From Methanolobus sediminis (GTDB taxonomy: Archaea > Halobacteriota > Methanosarcinia > Methanosarcinales > Methanosarcinaceae), in contig NZ_CP133592.1 in NCBI RefSeq assembly GCF_031312595.1, positions 2,170,001 through 2,234,000 of the forward strand: a stretch of DNA of 64,000 bases, given 5' to 3'. This document shows positions 1-8,729 of this stretch, piece after piece; position 1 is the first letter of the stretch, and every line of letters begins with the position of its first letter. The translations under genes and the position numbers were made by a program. A model generated the notes under the pieces. That model saw only the letters and a program-made list of their open reading frames with translations. It had not been told where the DNA came from and made no database searches.

Positions 1-420
1 ACAAGGGTAAAATCTCTCCTGCGTATAAAGCACCTTCAGGATAAGATTCTTGCAGAGAGGAACGAGGCAATGAATTATCTTGATATTGCAGGTTTTGTTG
101 TTTTTGTACTTGACAGTGATATGAAGATCAATCTTGTGAACCGTAAAGGTAACGAAGTATTGGGTTACAATGAGTTCGAACTTATTGGCCATGATTTCAT
201 TAAATTCCTTGTACCGGAAGGAAAAGGTTCCGAACTTCGGGATGAGTTTACTGAAATTATTTCCGGTGAATCCGAACCACAGGAATTTGCCGAGCACGTT
301 GTCCTTGCAAAAGATGGAAAAGAAATCCCTATGCGCTGGTATGATGTTGTCCTGATGGATAACGATGGTAAAATTACCGGTATCCTGCGTTCAGGGGAAG
401 ATCTGAGTAAATTTGAGTAA
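1..420 (+). CDS. Receiver-PAS signalling protein, C-terminal part only
   Basis: The reading frame is open to the first base of the window, so only the C-terminal about 139 residues are present. The first residues (TRVKSLLRIKHLQDKI) are the typical last helix of a response-regulator receiver domain and the linker after it. A PAS domain follows, from about the ILAERNEAMNYLD linker to the SGEDLSKFE end, with the usual N-R-K-G-N-E-V-L-G-Y and I-G-H-D-F signatures. There is no output domain after the PAS, so it probably acts by protein-protein contact in a phosphorelay, as in other methanogen REC-PAS proteins. An internal ATG at position 70 would give a PAS-only protein, but the upstream codons are clearly coding. 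It converges with the next gene. Confidence 0.8.
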   Translation, partial: TRVKSLLRIKHLQDKILAERNEAMNYLDIAGFVVFVLDSDMKINLVNRKGNEVLGYNEFELIGHDFIKFLVPEGKGSELRDEFTEIISGESEPQEFAEHVVLAKDGKEIPMRWYDVVLMDNDGKITGILRSGEDLSKFE

Positions 421-454
421 TTGAAATGAGTAATTAGAATCCTGAGCTTTTTAT

Positions 455-763
455 TTAAACGTTTATCATCTCGCACTCGGTGTTTTTCCGGTCTCCTTCT
501 CTTTTGAACAGGTTTCTTGTCATGCAGCACATCCATCTTTTGTGCAGGACGAAATGAAGACCAGTAAGTAATGTAAGCAGTATGGCTGATCTGTTGTGAA
601 TAAGTGTCCATGTTACTTTGGTAATGCCTATAAATTCCTGATATCTTCCCTGTCGTACTCCTGAAGGGATGACAAGGTATAATACAAAACCTGTAATGGC
701 AACTACAATGAATAATACAGCCAGCAAGATGTCGACATAGTAGTTCAGTTTTGATATGTTCAT
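455..763 (-). CDS. Small membrane protein, DUF4405/cytochrome b-like
   Basis: This 102-residue protein has about three hydrophobic helices: one after NISKLNYYVD, and two around TLIHNRSAILL and GLHFVLH. The spaced histidines (IHNRS, GLHFVLHKRW) match the DUF4405 pattern, a family resembling the heme-binding helices of cytochrome b. Heme binding is possible but unproven. I chose the ATG at 763 because AGAGG precedes it at a good distance; an in-frame start at 808 lacks such support. A TATA-like stretch (TTATATAAATT) lies upstream on the minus strand near 810-820. It stands alone between convergent and divergent neighbours, so context says little about its job. Confidence 0.65.
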   Translation of the reverse strand: MNISKLNYYVDILLAVLFIVVAITGFVLYLVIPSGVRQGRYQEFIGITKVTWTLIHNRSAILLTLLTGLHFVLHKRWMCCMTRNLFKREGDRKNTECEMINV

Positions 764-868
764 CTTTTTCCTCTGGGAATTGTCTTTACTAAAATACCAT
801 GTCAACATTATATAAATTTACATTTCTCTGCTGGTAATTTGCATTTTTATCTCTGAATTGTGCAAAGG

Positions 869-876
869 TTTAAATT
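869..876 (+). promoter_or_regulatory. Candidate TATA box of the exosome/ribosomal superoperon
   Basis: TTTAAATT preceded by an AAAGG purine stretch, a plausible BRE-TATA pair. It would start a transcript near 895-900, giving a leader of about 95 bases before the L15e gene. The leader contains a short perfect stem CGGGA-TTAG-TCCCG at 910-923. Assigned by position and sequence only. Confidence 0.35.
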
Positions 877-993
877 CAATTGGGTTAAGTAGTAGTCCTG
901 TTTCATTGTCGGGATTAGTCCCGTGGGAATGTAGCTTTTGTAATTTTCAAAAGTTGAACCGTGAAACTAGAAATGAAACTTAGGTGAACTAAT

Positions 994-1584
994 TTGTCAA
1001 AATCATTTTATTCATACGTAAGAGACGCATGGAAAGACCCGGACAACACATATGTCCGTGAGCTTAGATGGGAAAGACTTCAGGAATGGAGAAGAGAAGG
1101 ATCTGTAACAAAGATCAGGCGTCCAACTCGTATTGACCGTGCCCGCTCCCTTGGATACAAGGCAAAGCAGGGTATCGTTGTAGCTCGTGTAAAGGTACGC
1201 AGAGGAGGTCTTAGAAAGTCCAGATACATCCGTGGAAGACGTACACAGCGCATGGGTAAGAACAAGATCACTGGTGGAATGAGCATTCAGAGAATCGCTG
1301 AACAGCGTGCTGACAGGAAATTCCCTAACATGGAAGTTCTCAACTCATACTGGGTAGGCGACGACGGTAAATCCAAGTGGTACGAGGTTATCCTTGTAGA
1401 CCCAAGCCACCCTGTAATCAAGAGTGACAAGAACCTCAACTGGATCTGTGACAACACCCACAAGGGACGTGCACACCGCGGTAAGACCAGCGCAGGCCGC
1501 AAGGGCAGAGGTATGATGACCCGTGGAACCGGTACTGAAAAGACCAGGCCAAGCCTGAGATCCAACCTCAACAGGGGCAAGTGA
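994..1584 (+). CDS. rpl15e: Ribosomal protein L15e
   Basis: This is the 196-residue archaeal/eukaryotic large-subunit protein eL15, recognised from end to end: [11 protein letters not shown] at the start, basic [19 protein letters not shown], the DPSHPVIK segment, and the [16 protein letters not shown] basic tail. It binds 23S rRNA in the 50S subunit. The start is TTG at 994, preceded by a good AGGTGA site at about 983-988; there is no earlier in-frame ATG. It opens a long same-strand run of RNA-processing genes, and its stop overlaps the GTG start of the next gene by four bases, which implies translational coupling. Confidence 0.97.
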   Translation: MSKSFYSYVRDAWKDPDNTYVRELRWERLQEWRREGSVTKIRRPTRIDRARSLGYKAKQGIVVARVKVRRGGLRKSRYIRGRRTQRMGKNKITGGMSIQRIAEQRADRKFPNMEVLNSYWVGDDGKSKWYEVILVDPSHPVIKSDKNLNWICDNTHKGRAHRGKTSAGRKGRGMMTRGTGTEKTRPSLRSNLNRGK

Positions 1585-2036
1585 TCCACTATATTAACTT
1601 GCGCGTGATCGCGCACTCTACTGAGGATCTTTCCAGGGTACGTGGTGCCCTGGACTTCTTTTTACGGAATGCCACCGGCATGTCCGACGATGATGTTACC
1701 GATGAACTTGTAGACGTAACTGATATTGAAGGTCACTATGGTAATCCGTCTGTGATGCTCAGTTCGCAGATCTCACGCAAATCGGATTCTGTAAAACTTG
1801 CCAGGTTTATCAGGGAAAACATGAGCCCTGAAGATGTAGAAGACCTGCGCAGTGAAATGCCTGACAGGCTAGATGATGACCAGTTATTCCATATGAGGTT
1901 TGACAAACAGGCAGCTTTCCTAGGGAAACTGGTGCTTAGTTCGTCATCCGATGCCATTACTGTCAAAGTAAAAATAGCCACTTATCCGAAGAACCGTCTT
2001 CAGGCGGGGCTGATAGTGGAGGAATTGTTTGGCTAG
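1581..2036 (+). CDS. RNA-binding protein, COG1325 / DUF54 family (exosome-associated locus)
   Basis: A 151-residue protein of the small archaeal family once described as a predicted exosome subunit (RNA_binding, PF01877). It begins [16 protein letters not shown] and ends in the conserved [12 protein letters not shown]. The fold is thought to be L5-like, and it is always found beside L15e and RNase P genes; its exact role is not settled. The GTG start overlaps the L15e stop, and its own end overlaps the TTG start of rnp3. That tight packing argues for stoichiometric co-expression with RNA-processing factors. Confidence 0.85.
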   Translation: MIHYINLRVIAHSTEDLSRVRGALDFFLRNATGMSDDDVTDELVDVTDIEGHYGNPSVMLSSQISRKSDSVKLARFIRENMSPEDVEDLRSEMPDRLDDDQLFHMRFDKQAAFLGKLVLSSSSDAITVKVKIATYPKNRLQAGLIVEELFG

Positions 2037-2766
2037 ACCTGTTTTTTATGATCTGAACGTTTACTCTGCACCAGAAGGTAAGAACACGATCGAAGAAATG
2101 GCTGCTTTTTCTTCCAGACTGGAATTTTCTGGAATTGCCATTACCAATCCTTCCGGTAGCTCTCAACCTGTAAAGGCGAAGATAGTAAATGATCTTGAAG
2201 TTTTCAGTGGTGTTGAGATAAGGGTAGATAACCCTTCCCGCTTACATGGTATGGTGGGAAAATATCGTAAGAACACCGATGTTATTGTTGTACACGGTGG
2301 TAGTGAAAATATTAACCGTGCAGCTGTTGAGAACTCCAATGTGGACGTTCTTTGTGGTTTTGGATCAATGAAGGACAATGGTCTTAATCATGTTCTTGCA
2401 AAATCTGCAAGTGATAACAATGTTGCAATTTCATTTGATCTTGGTGAAGTTATCAGCCAGCGTGGAGGGAGAAGGGTCAGGACTTTGTCCAATTTCAGAA
2501 AAGATCTGGCAATTGTCCGTAAATACGATGTTCCGTTTATACTAACGTCCAATGCAAGATCCTGCTACGATTTGCGTGCACCAAGGGAATTAATAGCTCT
2601 TGCACAACTTTTTGGGATGACAAAGGAGGAAGCTGTCCGTGGACTGTCTGACACTCCGGAAAGCATTATCTCAAGGAATCGCCCCTCGTCCAATTATGTA
2701 TTTGAGGGTGTGGAAATTGTAGATGGTATGTCGGGAGATGCTATTGGTGAAGGTGATGGGCAATGA
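2029..2766 (+). CDS. rnp3: RNase P protein component 3 (Rpp30)
   Basis: The 245-residue protein has the PHP-like TIM-barrel fold family of Rpp30: FYDLNVYSAPEG at the N-terminus, VIVVHGG, and the late SNARSCYDLRAPRELIALAQLFGM block. With Pop5 (next gene) it activates the RNase P RNA for 5' maturation of tRNA. The start is TTG at 2029, inside the end of the preceding gene (overlap of eight bases). Its stop overlaps the Pop5 ATG by four bases, so the two partner subunits are translationally coupled. The length matches the family. Confidence 0.95.
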   Translation: MARPVFYDLNVYSAPEGKNTIEEMAAFSSRLEFSGIAITNPSGSSQPVKAKIVNDLEVFSGVEIRVDNPSRLHGMVGKYRKNTDVIVVHGGSENINRAAVENSNVDVLCGFGSMKDNGLNHVLAKSASDNNVAISFDLGEVISQRGGRRVRTLSNFRKDLAIVRKYDVPFILTSNARSCYDLRAPRELIALAQLFGMTKEEAVRGLSDTPESIISRNRPSSNYVFEGVEIVDGMSGDAIGEGDGQ

Positions 2767-3143
2767 AAATACTGCCTCCGACCATGCGGGAAAATAAGCG
2801 TTATCTCGCCTTTGAGCTTATAGCTGAAGGAGATTCAATGATAAGCAGGGATGAACTTATCCGTGAGATATTCTCAGCATCAGGAAGTCTTCTTGGTGAC
2901 CTTGGTTCAAGCGAGTGTAATATATGGCTTTTTGCCTTTGATGATAATAAAGGTGTAATAAGCTGTGAACGTGATCATGTATCACAGACAAGGGCTGTTA
3001 TGGCCACTATCACAAATGTAAAAGGAAAACGAGTTCTGCTCCATGTTCTTGGAGTATCAGGCACTGTTCTTGGTGCAACAAAAAAGTATTTAGAGGGTGT
3101 CGATGTATTAAACCCCGAAGAACAGTCACATATAAATGAGTAG
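2763..3143 (+). CDS. rnp2: RNase P protein component 2 (Pop5)
   Basis: A 126-residue Pop5 homologue (RRM-like fold): [16 protein letters not shown] near the N-terminus, then a helix with DELIREIF and a RAVMATIT strand. Pop5 pairs with Rpp30 to bind the catalytic domain of RNase P RNA. The ATG at 2763 overlaps the stop of rnp3. The gap to the proteasome gene holds a short AT-rich stretch with a possible internal promoter (TATTTATAAATAA at about 3179-3191). Confidence 0.93.
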   Translation: MKILPPTMRENKRYLAFELIAEGDSMISRDELIREIFSASGSLLGDLGSSECNIWLFAFDDNKGVISCERDHVSQTRAVMATITNVKGKRVLLHVLGVSGTVLGATKKYLEGVDVLNPEEQSHINE

Positions 3144-3211
3144 AGAGCGTATTTCAGTTAGTTATCGTATATATTCTGTTATTTATAAATAAATCAGGAG
3201 ATGAAGTGAAG

Positions 3212-3994
3212 ATGCAAATGACGCCACAGATGGGGTATGATCGAGCCATCACAGTTTTTAGTCCTGACGGACGTCTCTTCCAGGTAGAATATGCAAGAGA
3301 AGCAGTTAAGAGAGGCACAACCGCAGCCGGTGTAAAAGCAAAGAATGGTGTGGTATTGCTTGTAGACAAAAGAATCACAAGCAGGTTGATAGAAGCAGAA
3401 TCTATTGAGAAGATCTTCCAGATAGATGACCACATAGGTGTTGCCACTTCAGGACTTGTAGCTGATGCCCGTGCTCTTGTTGACAGGGCAAGAGTCGAAG
3501 CTCAGGTAAACATGGTCTCATACGACGAACCAATAGGTGTCGAAGTTATTGCCAAGAAGATCTGCGATCACAAGCAGACGTACACACAGTATGGTGGTGT
3601 CCGTCCATACGGTACAGCTCTTCTTATTGCAGGTGTTGATGATTCACGCCCACGTCTCTTTGAGAGTGACCCAAGCGGTGCATTGCTTGAGTACAAGGCA
3701 ACTGCCATTGGTGCGGGAAGGAACGCTTTCATGGAGATCTTTGAGGCAGATTATCATGAAGATATGGACATTGATGCTGCAATTATGCTTGGTATGAAGG
3801 CCCTTTACACTTCTACAGAAGGAAAGGTTGATGCAGCTACCCTTGAGCTTGGTGTTGTAACACTTGATGACCGCCAGTTCAGAAAGCTTTCTGAAGAGGA
3901 GGTTGCTGGTTTTGTTTCCAGGGTTCGCGAAGAGCTTAAGGATAATGTGAAAGAAGAAAGTGCAGACTCTGAAAGCGAGGAGTCTGAGGAATAA
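3212..3994 (+). CDS. psmA: Proteasome alpha subunit
   Basis: The alpha-ring subunit of the archaeal 20S proteasome. The alpha signature ([24 protein letters not shown]) sits at the N-terminus, followed by [32 protein letters not shown] and the FESDPSG segment. Alpha subunits are not catalytic; they gate the chamber and dock the ATPase. I placed the start at ATG 3212 because related proteins begin [11 protein letters not shown]; an in-frame GTG at 3206 is closer to the AGGAG at 3196-3200 and would add two residues. The C-terminal end is strongly acidic ([12 protein letters not shown]). Its place between RNase P and exosome genes is the classical archaeal superoperon order. No beta subunit is in the window. 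Confidence 0.96.
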   Translation: MQMTPQMGYDRAITVFSPDGRLFQVEYAREAVKRGTTAAGVKAKNGVVLLVDKRITSRLIEAESIEKIFQIDDHIGVATSGLVADARALVDRARVEAQVNMVSYDEPIGVEVIAKKICDHKQTYTQYGGVRPYGTALLIAGVDDSRPRLFESDPSGALLEYKATAIGAGRNAFMEIFEADYHEDMDIDAAIMLGMKALYTSTEGKVDAATLELGVVTLDDRQFRKLSEEEVAGFVSRVREELKDNVKEESADSESEESEE

Positions 3995-4021
3995 TTAAAG
4001 CAATTATTGGGGCGAACTAAC

Positions 4022-4714
4022 ATGGTATCTCTTGACGAGGCTGTTATTGCGAGGCTCAAGAAAGGTAAGCATCATTTCGAGGTTTTAGTTGATCCGGAAG
4101 GTGCATTTTCACTGAAAAGAGGCGAAGATGTCAATATGGAAGATGTCATTGCTGTAGAATCAGTATTTACTGATGCTGCGCAGGGAGACAATGCCGGGGA
4201 ATCTGAACTTCTAAATGCTTTTGAAACTAGTGATGTCATGGATGTTGCCAGGCAAATTATATTGCATGGTGAACTCCAGCTCACAAAAGAGCAGAGAAAA
4301 CAGATTCTTGAAGAGAAGACCAGACAGGTCATAACCATTATTGCACAAAATGCTATTAACCCCCAGACAAGGGCACCTCATCCACCTGCCAGAATTGAAA
4401 AGGCGATGGAAGAGGCAAAGATTCACATCGATCCTTTGAAAGGCGTAGATGAGCAGGTAAATATTGTAATGAAAGCTATTCGTCCGATAATTCCTATAAG
4501 GTTTGAAGAGGTCGATGTAGCTGTAAAGATTCCGGGTGAATATGCGGCAAAATCCTATGGAGAGATTGCCGGCTTTGCAACCCTTGTAAAGAATGAATGG
4601 CAGAGTGACGGCTCATGGGTAGCCGTGATTAAAATGCCTGCTGGCCTGCAGAATGATTTCTATGGCCTTGTGAATCATCTTACAAAAGGGGATGCTGAAA
4701 CTAAATTATTATGA
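4022..4714 (+). CDS. Ribosome maturation protein SBDS homologue
   Basis: The 230-residue archaeal SBDS protein: MVSLDEAVIARLKKG at the start, the FYSH-type N-terminal domain, the ILEEKTRQVITIIAQNAINPQT helical segment, PPARIEKAMEEAK, and a C-terminal ferredoxin-like domain (RPIIPIRFEEVDVAVKIP). SBDS helps release the anti-association factor aIF6 from new 50S subunits. I use ATG 4022 because it gives the conserved N-terminus; a TTG at 4007 would add five unsupported residues. It lies between psmA and rrp4 in the expected superoperon order. Confidence 0.95.
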   Translation: MVSLDEAVIARLKKGKHHFEVLVDPEGAFSLKRGEDVNMEDVIAVESVFTDAAQGDNAGESELLNAFETSDVMDVARQIILHGELQLTKEQRKQILEEKTRQVITIIAQNAINPQTRAPHPPARIEKAMEEAKIHIDPLKGVDEQVNIVMKAIRPIIPIRFEEVDVAVKIPGEYAAKSYGEIAGFATLVKNEWQSDGSWVAVIKMPAGLQNDFYGLVNHLTKGDAETKLL

Positions 4715-4723
4715 GGCCCCATA

Positions 4724-5509
4724 ATGGAACGTGAAATTGTAATTCCTGGACAACTTTTGTCTGAAAATAAGGCGGATTCAGGTCCTGGTACATATGTAAA
4801 GGACGGAAAAGTCTATTCTCTTTTATACGGAGTTAAGAATTCCAAGAAGAAGATGTCAGTCATTCCTTTTTCCGGAAAGTATATTCCTTCTTCCAGGGAT
4901 TACGTTATTGGTACGGTTATAGATGTAACCCCCTCTAACTGGATATTTGATATTGGATCGCCATATGACGGTTTATTGCACGTGTCTGAATATCCAAGAC
5001 GTGTTGAACAGGAAAAGATGGCGGAGTACATGGGCATAGGCACATCTGTCTTGCTTCGTGTAAAAGATGTAAGTTCATCCATGAAGGTCGAGTTGACCAT
5101 GAGAGAACGCGGTCTGAGAGCTCTTGGTACTGGCCGTGTTATTGAAGTAACTCCTACGAAGGTCCCCCGTATCATAGGACATGGTGGTTCTATGGTATCT
5201 ATGCTTAAGAAAGAGACAAATTGTGAGGTATTCGTAGGCCAGAACGGAAGAATATGGATAAATGGAAAAGATAGTGAAATGGACCTTCTCACAGAGGCTA
5301 TCGAGCTTATAATGAAACATTCTCACACATCAGGATTGACAGATAGGATATCTCTTTTTTTGAAAGGTGAGGAAGAACCTGTTTCTGAGAAGGATGAAGC
5401 TGTTTTAGAAGAAGATCTCACAGAAGATAAAAAAGACGCAGAGAACGAAAGTGAGATAAGGGAAGATACCTACCGAAAAGTGGATGCTCTTCTGGAAGAT
5501 GATGATTGA
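4724..5509 (+). CDS. rrp4: Exosome RNA-binding cap protein Rrp4
   Basis: A 261-residue Rrp4: N-terminal domain with VIPGQLL, an S1 domain (about residues 65-140, with IGTVIDVTPSNWIFDIG and GLLHVSE), and a KH domain (about 145-215, PRIIGHGGSMVSMLKKET). It forms part of the trimeric RNA-binding cap on the Rrp41-Rrp42 ring and feeds substrate into it. The last about 40 residues are an acidic, probably disordered tail (VLEEDLTEDKKDAENE). It follows SBDS by nine bases, with GAGG ahead of the ATG. Confidence 0.95.
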   Translation: MEREIVIPGQLLSENKADSGPGTYVKDGKVYSLLYGVKNSKKKMSVIPFSGKYIPSSRDYVIGTVIDVTPSNWIFDIGSPYDGLLHVSEYPRRVEQEKMAEYMGIGTSVLLRVKDVSSSMKVELTMRERGLRALGTGRVIEVTPTKVPRIIGHGGSMVSMLKKETNCEVFVGQNGRIWINGKDSEMDLLTEAIELIMKHSHTSGLTDRISLFLKGEEEPVSEKDEAVLEEDLTEDKKDAENESEIREDTYRKVDALLEDDD

Positions 5510-5561
5510 CCAGAGTAACTCTTTTTGATCAGGGAGAATGTGAGAATATTGGAGAATTAAT

Positions 5562-6620
5562 ATGAGTGATAAACCTGAAAAGTTCATTGATGAAAATGGA
5601 TTACGTCTGGACGGCAGACGTGTTGATGAGATCAGGCCAATGAAAATGGAGATAGGTGTACTCTCCAGGGCTGATGGTTCATGTTATTTAGAATGGGGTA
5701 AGAACAAGGTACTTGCGGCTGTTTATGGTCCAAGGGAACTTCACCCAAGAAGATTGCAGAAAGCTGATTCTGCACTGATAAGATACCGTTATAATATGGC
5801 AGCTTTTTCTGTAGAGGACCGTATAAGACCAGGTCCAAGCAGAAGAAGTATTGAGATATCAAAGGTAAGTCGTGAGGCATTTGAGCCTGTAGTGCTTACT
5901 CACCTTTATCCTGGTGCAGTGATCGATGTTTTTGCTGAGGTCCTCCAGGCTGATGCAGGTACAAGGACTGCAGCTATCAACGCAGCCTGTATGGCTCTTG
6001 CTGATGCAGGTATTCCTATGAAAGGGCTTGTCTCTGCATGTGCAGTAGGAAAGGTTGACGGACAGCTTGTACTTGATCTTAACAAGCCCGAAGACAACTA
6101 TGGTGATGCTGACATCCCAATGGCTATGACATCTGATGGCGAGATTACTCTTGTTCAGATGGACGGTGACGTTACTCCTGAAGAGTTCAAACAGGCAATT
6201 GAGATGTGCAAGGAAGGATGTCGCCAGATTATGGAGATACAGAAGGAGACTCTTAGAAACAAGTTCACAAAACTTGATGATGTAGAGATCTCTGATGATG
6301 ATGAAGACGTTGATGTTTCTGCCCTTGTGGAATCCACTCTTGAACCATCCGAGGATGATGTTGAAGATGAGGACGAAATTGAAGTTGAATCCGACGATGA
6401 TGCTGATCAGGAAGAAGAGATTGAAGATGCTGACGAGGATTCAGTTGATGAAGAAGAAGATGTACCTGAATCTGAGGACGATGAAGATGAAGACCTCGAT
6501 TCAGTAGAATCTCATTCTGATTTCGAAGCTGTCGAGCTGGTAGAGGATTTTGAAGAGTCTTTCACTGATGTGGATGAAGAGGATGCCACAGAGGATGAAG
6601 ATGATGAAGAGAAGGCCTGA
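5562..6620 (+). CDS. rrp41: Exosome catalytic subunit Rrp41 with long acidic tail
   Basis: The first about 240 residues are a complete RNase PH domain: GLRLDGRR, YGPRELHPRR, RPGPSRRS, the phosphate-site region, and DLNKPEDNYGDADIPMAM with the catalytic aspartate. This subunit performs the phosphorolytic 3'-5' degradation and tailing of RNA in the hexameric ring with Rrp42. Residues about 241-352 form an extra tail in which 65 of 112 residues are Asp or Glu, with one lysine and no arginine. The usual archaeal Rrp41 is about 245 residues; longer acidic versions occur in Methanosarcinaceae as far as I recall. There is no sign of a frameshift: the same frame runs to a normal stop just ahead of rrp42. 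Confidence 0.96.
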   Translation: MSDKPEKFIDENGLRLDGRRVDEIRPMKMEIGVLSRADGSCYLEWGKNKVLAAVYGPRELHPRRLQKADSALIRYRYNMAAFSVEDRIRPGPSRRSIEISKVSREAFEPVVLTHLYPGAVIDVFAEVLQADAGTRTAAINAACMALADAGIPMKGLVSACAVGKVDGQLVLDLNKPEDNYGDADIPMAMTSDGEITLVQMDGDVTPEEFKQAIEMCKEGCRQIMEIQKETLRNKFTKLDDVEISDDDEDVDVSALVESTLEPSEDDVEDEDEIEVESDDDADQEEEIEDADEDSVDEEEDVPESEDDEDEDLDSVESHSDFEAVELVEDFEESFTDVDEEDATEDEDDEEKA

Positions 6621-6629
6621 GGTGAGATC

Positions 6630-7412
6630 ATGGGCAACGAAGTAATGTCAGTACTTAAGAAAGATTACATTTACAACCTTATGCTCAAAGGTCAGCGTGC
6701 TGATGGACGTGCTTTTGATGAGATAAGGGATATTGAGATCAGAACCAATGTTATAGAAAAAGCTGAAGGTTCCGCCTGGATAAAGATGGGTGGTACCGAG
6801 ATCCTTGTAGGAGTAAAACTACAGGTAGGTACACCTTTCCCTGACTCTGCTGATCAGGGTGTCATTATTACAAGTATGGAACTAAATCCGATAGCTTCTC
6901 CTGATTTTGAGGCAGGTCCTCCAAAAGAGAATGCCATTGAAATGGCCCGTGTCACCGACAGGGGAATCCGTGAATCAGGCGCAATTGATTTAAACAAGTT
7001 GTGTATTACGGAGGGAGAAGAAGTCTGGATGGTATTCATAGATATCCATGTTCTCAACAATGAGGGTAATATTCAGGATGTGTCCTCTCTGGGCGCAATA
7101 GCTGCCCTTCTGACTGCCGTTGTTCCTGGTGAACGCGAAGGCCGTGGTGAGGACATGCCAATGCCTATAAGGGATATGCCTATTTCAGTTACGCTGGTAG
7201 ACATCGGCGGTGAGATGATGGTTGATCCTGACCTTGATGAAGAAACTGTTTGTGACACCCGCATAACCATTGTTTCAAATCAGGATGGCTCTATATCAGG
7301 AATGCAGAAGAGCGGCGATGGCGCACTTACCGAGGAAAAGCTGTTAAAGGCTGTGTCACTTGCCTGCCAGAAAGCATCTGAACTCAGGGAAGCTCACCTG
7401 TTGAATATCTGA
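6630..7412 (+). CDS. rrp42: Exosome core subunit Rrp42
   Basis: A 260-residue inactive RNase PH-fold partner of Rrp41: GQRADGRAFDEIRDIEI, GGTEILVGVKLQVGTPFPDS, ELNPIASPDFEAGPP, and RGIRESGAIDLNKLCI. It lacks the catalytic residues but is needed for RNA binding and ring assembly. The start is ATG 6630 with a perfect AGGTGAG site right after the rrp41 stop. Unlike Rrp41 and Rrp4 it has no acidic extension. Confidence 0.96.
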   Translation: MGNEVMSVLKKDYIYNLMLKGQRADGRAFDEIRDIEIRTNVIEKAEGSAWIKMGGTEILVGVKLQVGTPFPDSADQGVIITSMELNPIASPDFEAGPPKENAIEMARVTDRGIRESGAIDLNKLCITEGEEVWMVFIDIHVLNNEGNIQDVSSLGAIAALLTAVVPGEREGRGEDMPMPIRDMPISVTLVDIGGEMMVDPDLDEETVCDTRITIVSNQDGSISGMQKSGDGALTEEKLLKAVSLACQKASELREAHLLNI

Positions 7413-7464
7413 GCAGAAAATCAATATCATATAATATTTACACCATTTCAAGGAGATAAGATTC

Positions 7465-7752
7465 ATGGCAAAAAAATATACACGAAAAGGCCGAGTATCC
7501 AGGTCAGCCGGTAGATTTGGTACTCGCTATGGTAGAAGGGACCGTAAACTTGTGGCAGATCTTGAAGAAAAGATGCGTATGCCACACAAGTGCCCACGAT
7601 GTGCACGTCCTAACGTAAAGAGAGCAGGTACAGGTATCTGGAAATGTACCAAATGTGATTACACTTTTGCAGGTGGCACATTCCTGCCTCAGACCAACGT
7701 CGGAAAGACAGTTGCACGTACAGTAAAGAAGGCTACAGAAGCATTAGAGTAG
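7465..7752 (+). CDS. rpl37ae: Ribosomal protein L37Ae (zinc ribbon)
   Basis: A 95-residue eL43 protein. A basic N-terminus (ARKYTRKG-like, [18 protein letters not shown]) leads into a C4 zinc ribbon, [22 protein letters not shown], and the FAGGTFLP end. It is a structural component of the 50S subunit. The start is preceded by AGGAGAT. It is followed after six bases by the RNA polymerase subunit P gene, the standard archaeal order. Confidence 0.96.
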   Translation: MAKKYTRKGRVSRSAGRFGTRYGRRDRKLVADLEEKMRMPHKCPRCARPNVKRAGTGIWKCTKCDYTFAGGTFLPQTNVGKTVARTVKKATEALE

Positions 7753-7758
7753 GTGAGT

Positions 7759-7896
7759 ATGGCCTATAAATGTACAAGATGCAAGAGAAACGTTGAGATC
7801 GATTACGAGTATACAGGTATTCGCTGTCCATACTGTGGACACCGTATCCTTGTGAAAGAGCGTCCAACAACTATCAAGCGCATCAAAGCAGAGTAA
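7759..7896 (+). CDS. rpoP: RNA polymerase subunit P (Rpb12-like)
   Basis: A short 45-residue gene: [14 protein letters not shown] at the N-terminus, then [17 protein letters not shown]. The CxxC...CxxC zinc ribbon and the RIL motif are those of archaeal RpoP / eukaryotic Rpb12, a small RNA polymerase subunit contacting RpoD and RpoB. AGGTGAG lies directly ahead of the ATG. It is easily missed because of its length, but its position right after L37Ae is conserved. Confidence 0.95.
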   Translation: MAYKCTRCKRNVEIDYEYTGIRCPYCGHRILVKERPTTIKRIKAE

Positions 7897-7902
7897 GAAG
7901 CG

Positions 7903-8373
7903 ATGTATATCACTTCTTCTCGCAAACCTTCTGCCGGAACGCGTACTTTATGTAAGCATTTGGCATCTTTTTTCGGTTTTGATTACTTTAACCGAGGTAA
8001 GATGGGCATGGGTGAGGTCTTAAACCTCTCTCATGATAATCCACTTCTTATTGTCGGTGAATATCATGGTAATCCAGGTAGTTTAGCTTTTTATGACGGA
8101 CAAGGGTTCTGTACTCTTTCAATTTACATTTCCGTACTGGAAGCTCCTTCTGATTATCCAAAGAGATCTCATTCATTTCCTTTAATTGAAGGTGACAATG
8201 AGCTGGTACCTTTACTCAATGATCTGATAAATCCTGAAAATTCAACATCTTCAACAGTGTTGTCTCTTGTAATTTCAGGAAATCAGCTGGATTTCAAAGA
8301 AGGTGAGAAAGAACTTTTCAGTCTCAGGATGAAAAGCTACAAGGTATTTGAGGTTGATGACGAGTGCTGTTAA
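7903..8373 (+). CDS. Brix-domain ribosome biogenesis protein
   Basis: A 156-residue archaeal Brix/Imp4-type protein: MYITSSRKPSAGTRTLCKHLASFF at the N-terminus is the diagnostic segment, followed by NRGKMGMGEV and a VGEYHGNPGSLAFYD strand. Brix proteins assist rRNA folding during subunit assembly. It starts six bases after rpoP; its stop overlaps the GTG of the next gene. Only moderate conservation is expected in the C-terminal half. Confidence 0.85.
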   Translation: MYITSSRKPSAGTRTLCKHLASFFGFDYFNRGKMGMGEVLNLSHDNPLLIVGEYHGNPGSLAFYDGQGFCTLSIYISVLEAPSDYPKRSHSFPLIEGDNELVPLLNDLINPENSTSSTVLSLVISGNQLDFKEGEKELFSLRMKSYKVFEVDDECC

Positions 8374-8600
8374 CTTCGCATTCTATTTTTGAAACCCCTG
8401 CAGCTTCACGTATTTACAGATCACTTAAACCAGAGCTTGAAAGTCAGGTGACAGATCGTTCTTCTGTTTACATAAAAGTTGAAAATTCAACCCTCTATCT
8501 GGAAATACGGTCTGATGACCTTGTTGCCATGCGCTCGACTCTTAATACATGGCTGCGCCTAATACAGGTTGCATCCGAGACTGCAGACTGTCTCGTTTAA
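8364..8600 (+). CDS. pcc1: KEOPS complex subunit Pcc1
   Basis: A 78-residue Pcc1-like protein: RIYRSLKPELES, then VKVEN-type strand (VYIKVENSTLYLEIRSDDLVAMRSTLNTWLRLI). This alpha/beta dimer scaffold binds tRNA and Kae1 in the KEOPS complex that makes t6A37 in ANN-decoding tRNAs. The start is GTG 8364, overlapping the Brix stop by ten bases. Location next to Brix and prefoldin beta is the normal archaeal arrangement. The region 8601-8729 between this gene and pfdB shows no convincing ORF. Confidence 0.85.
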   Translation: MLLTSHSIFETPAASRIYRSLKPELESQVTDRSSVYIKVENSTLYLEIRSDDLVAMRSTLNTWLRLIQVASETADCLV

Positions 8601-8729
8601 TACGGGATAATTTCTGCAATTGTAACAATTATTCTGCATCAGATTCTCTCTTTCATTCCTGTTTTTGTATTAATGCACATAGAAACATTAAAATCACTTC
8701 AGGTTTATTGGTATGCCAGGTGAAACCAA

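Noticed and set aside
910-923. CGGGA-TTAG-TCCCG stem in the L15e leader
   Set aside because: Only five base pairs; may be chance, so it is mentioned with the promoter but not claimed as an autoregulatory site.
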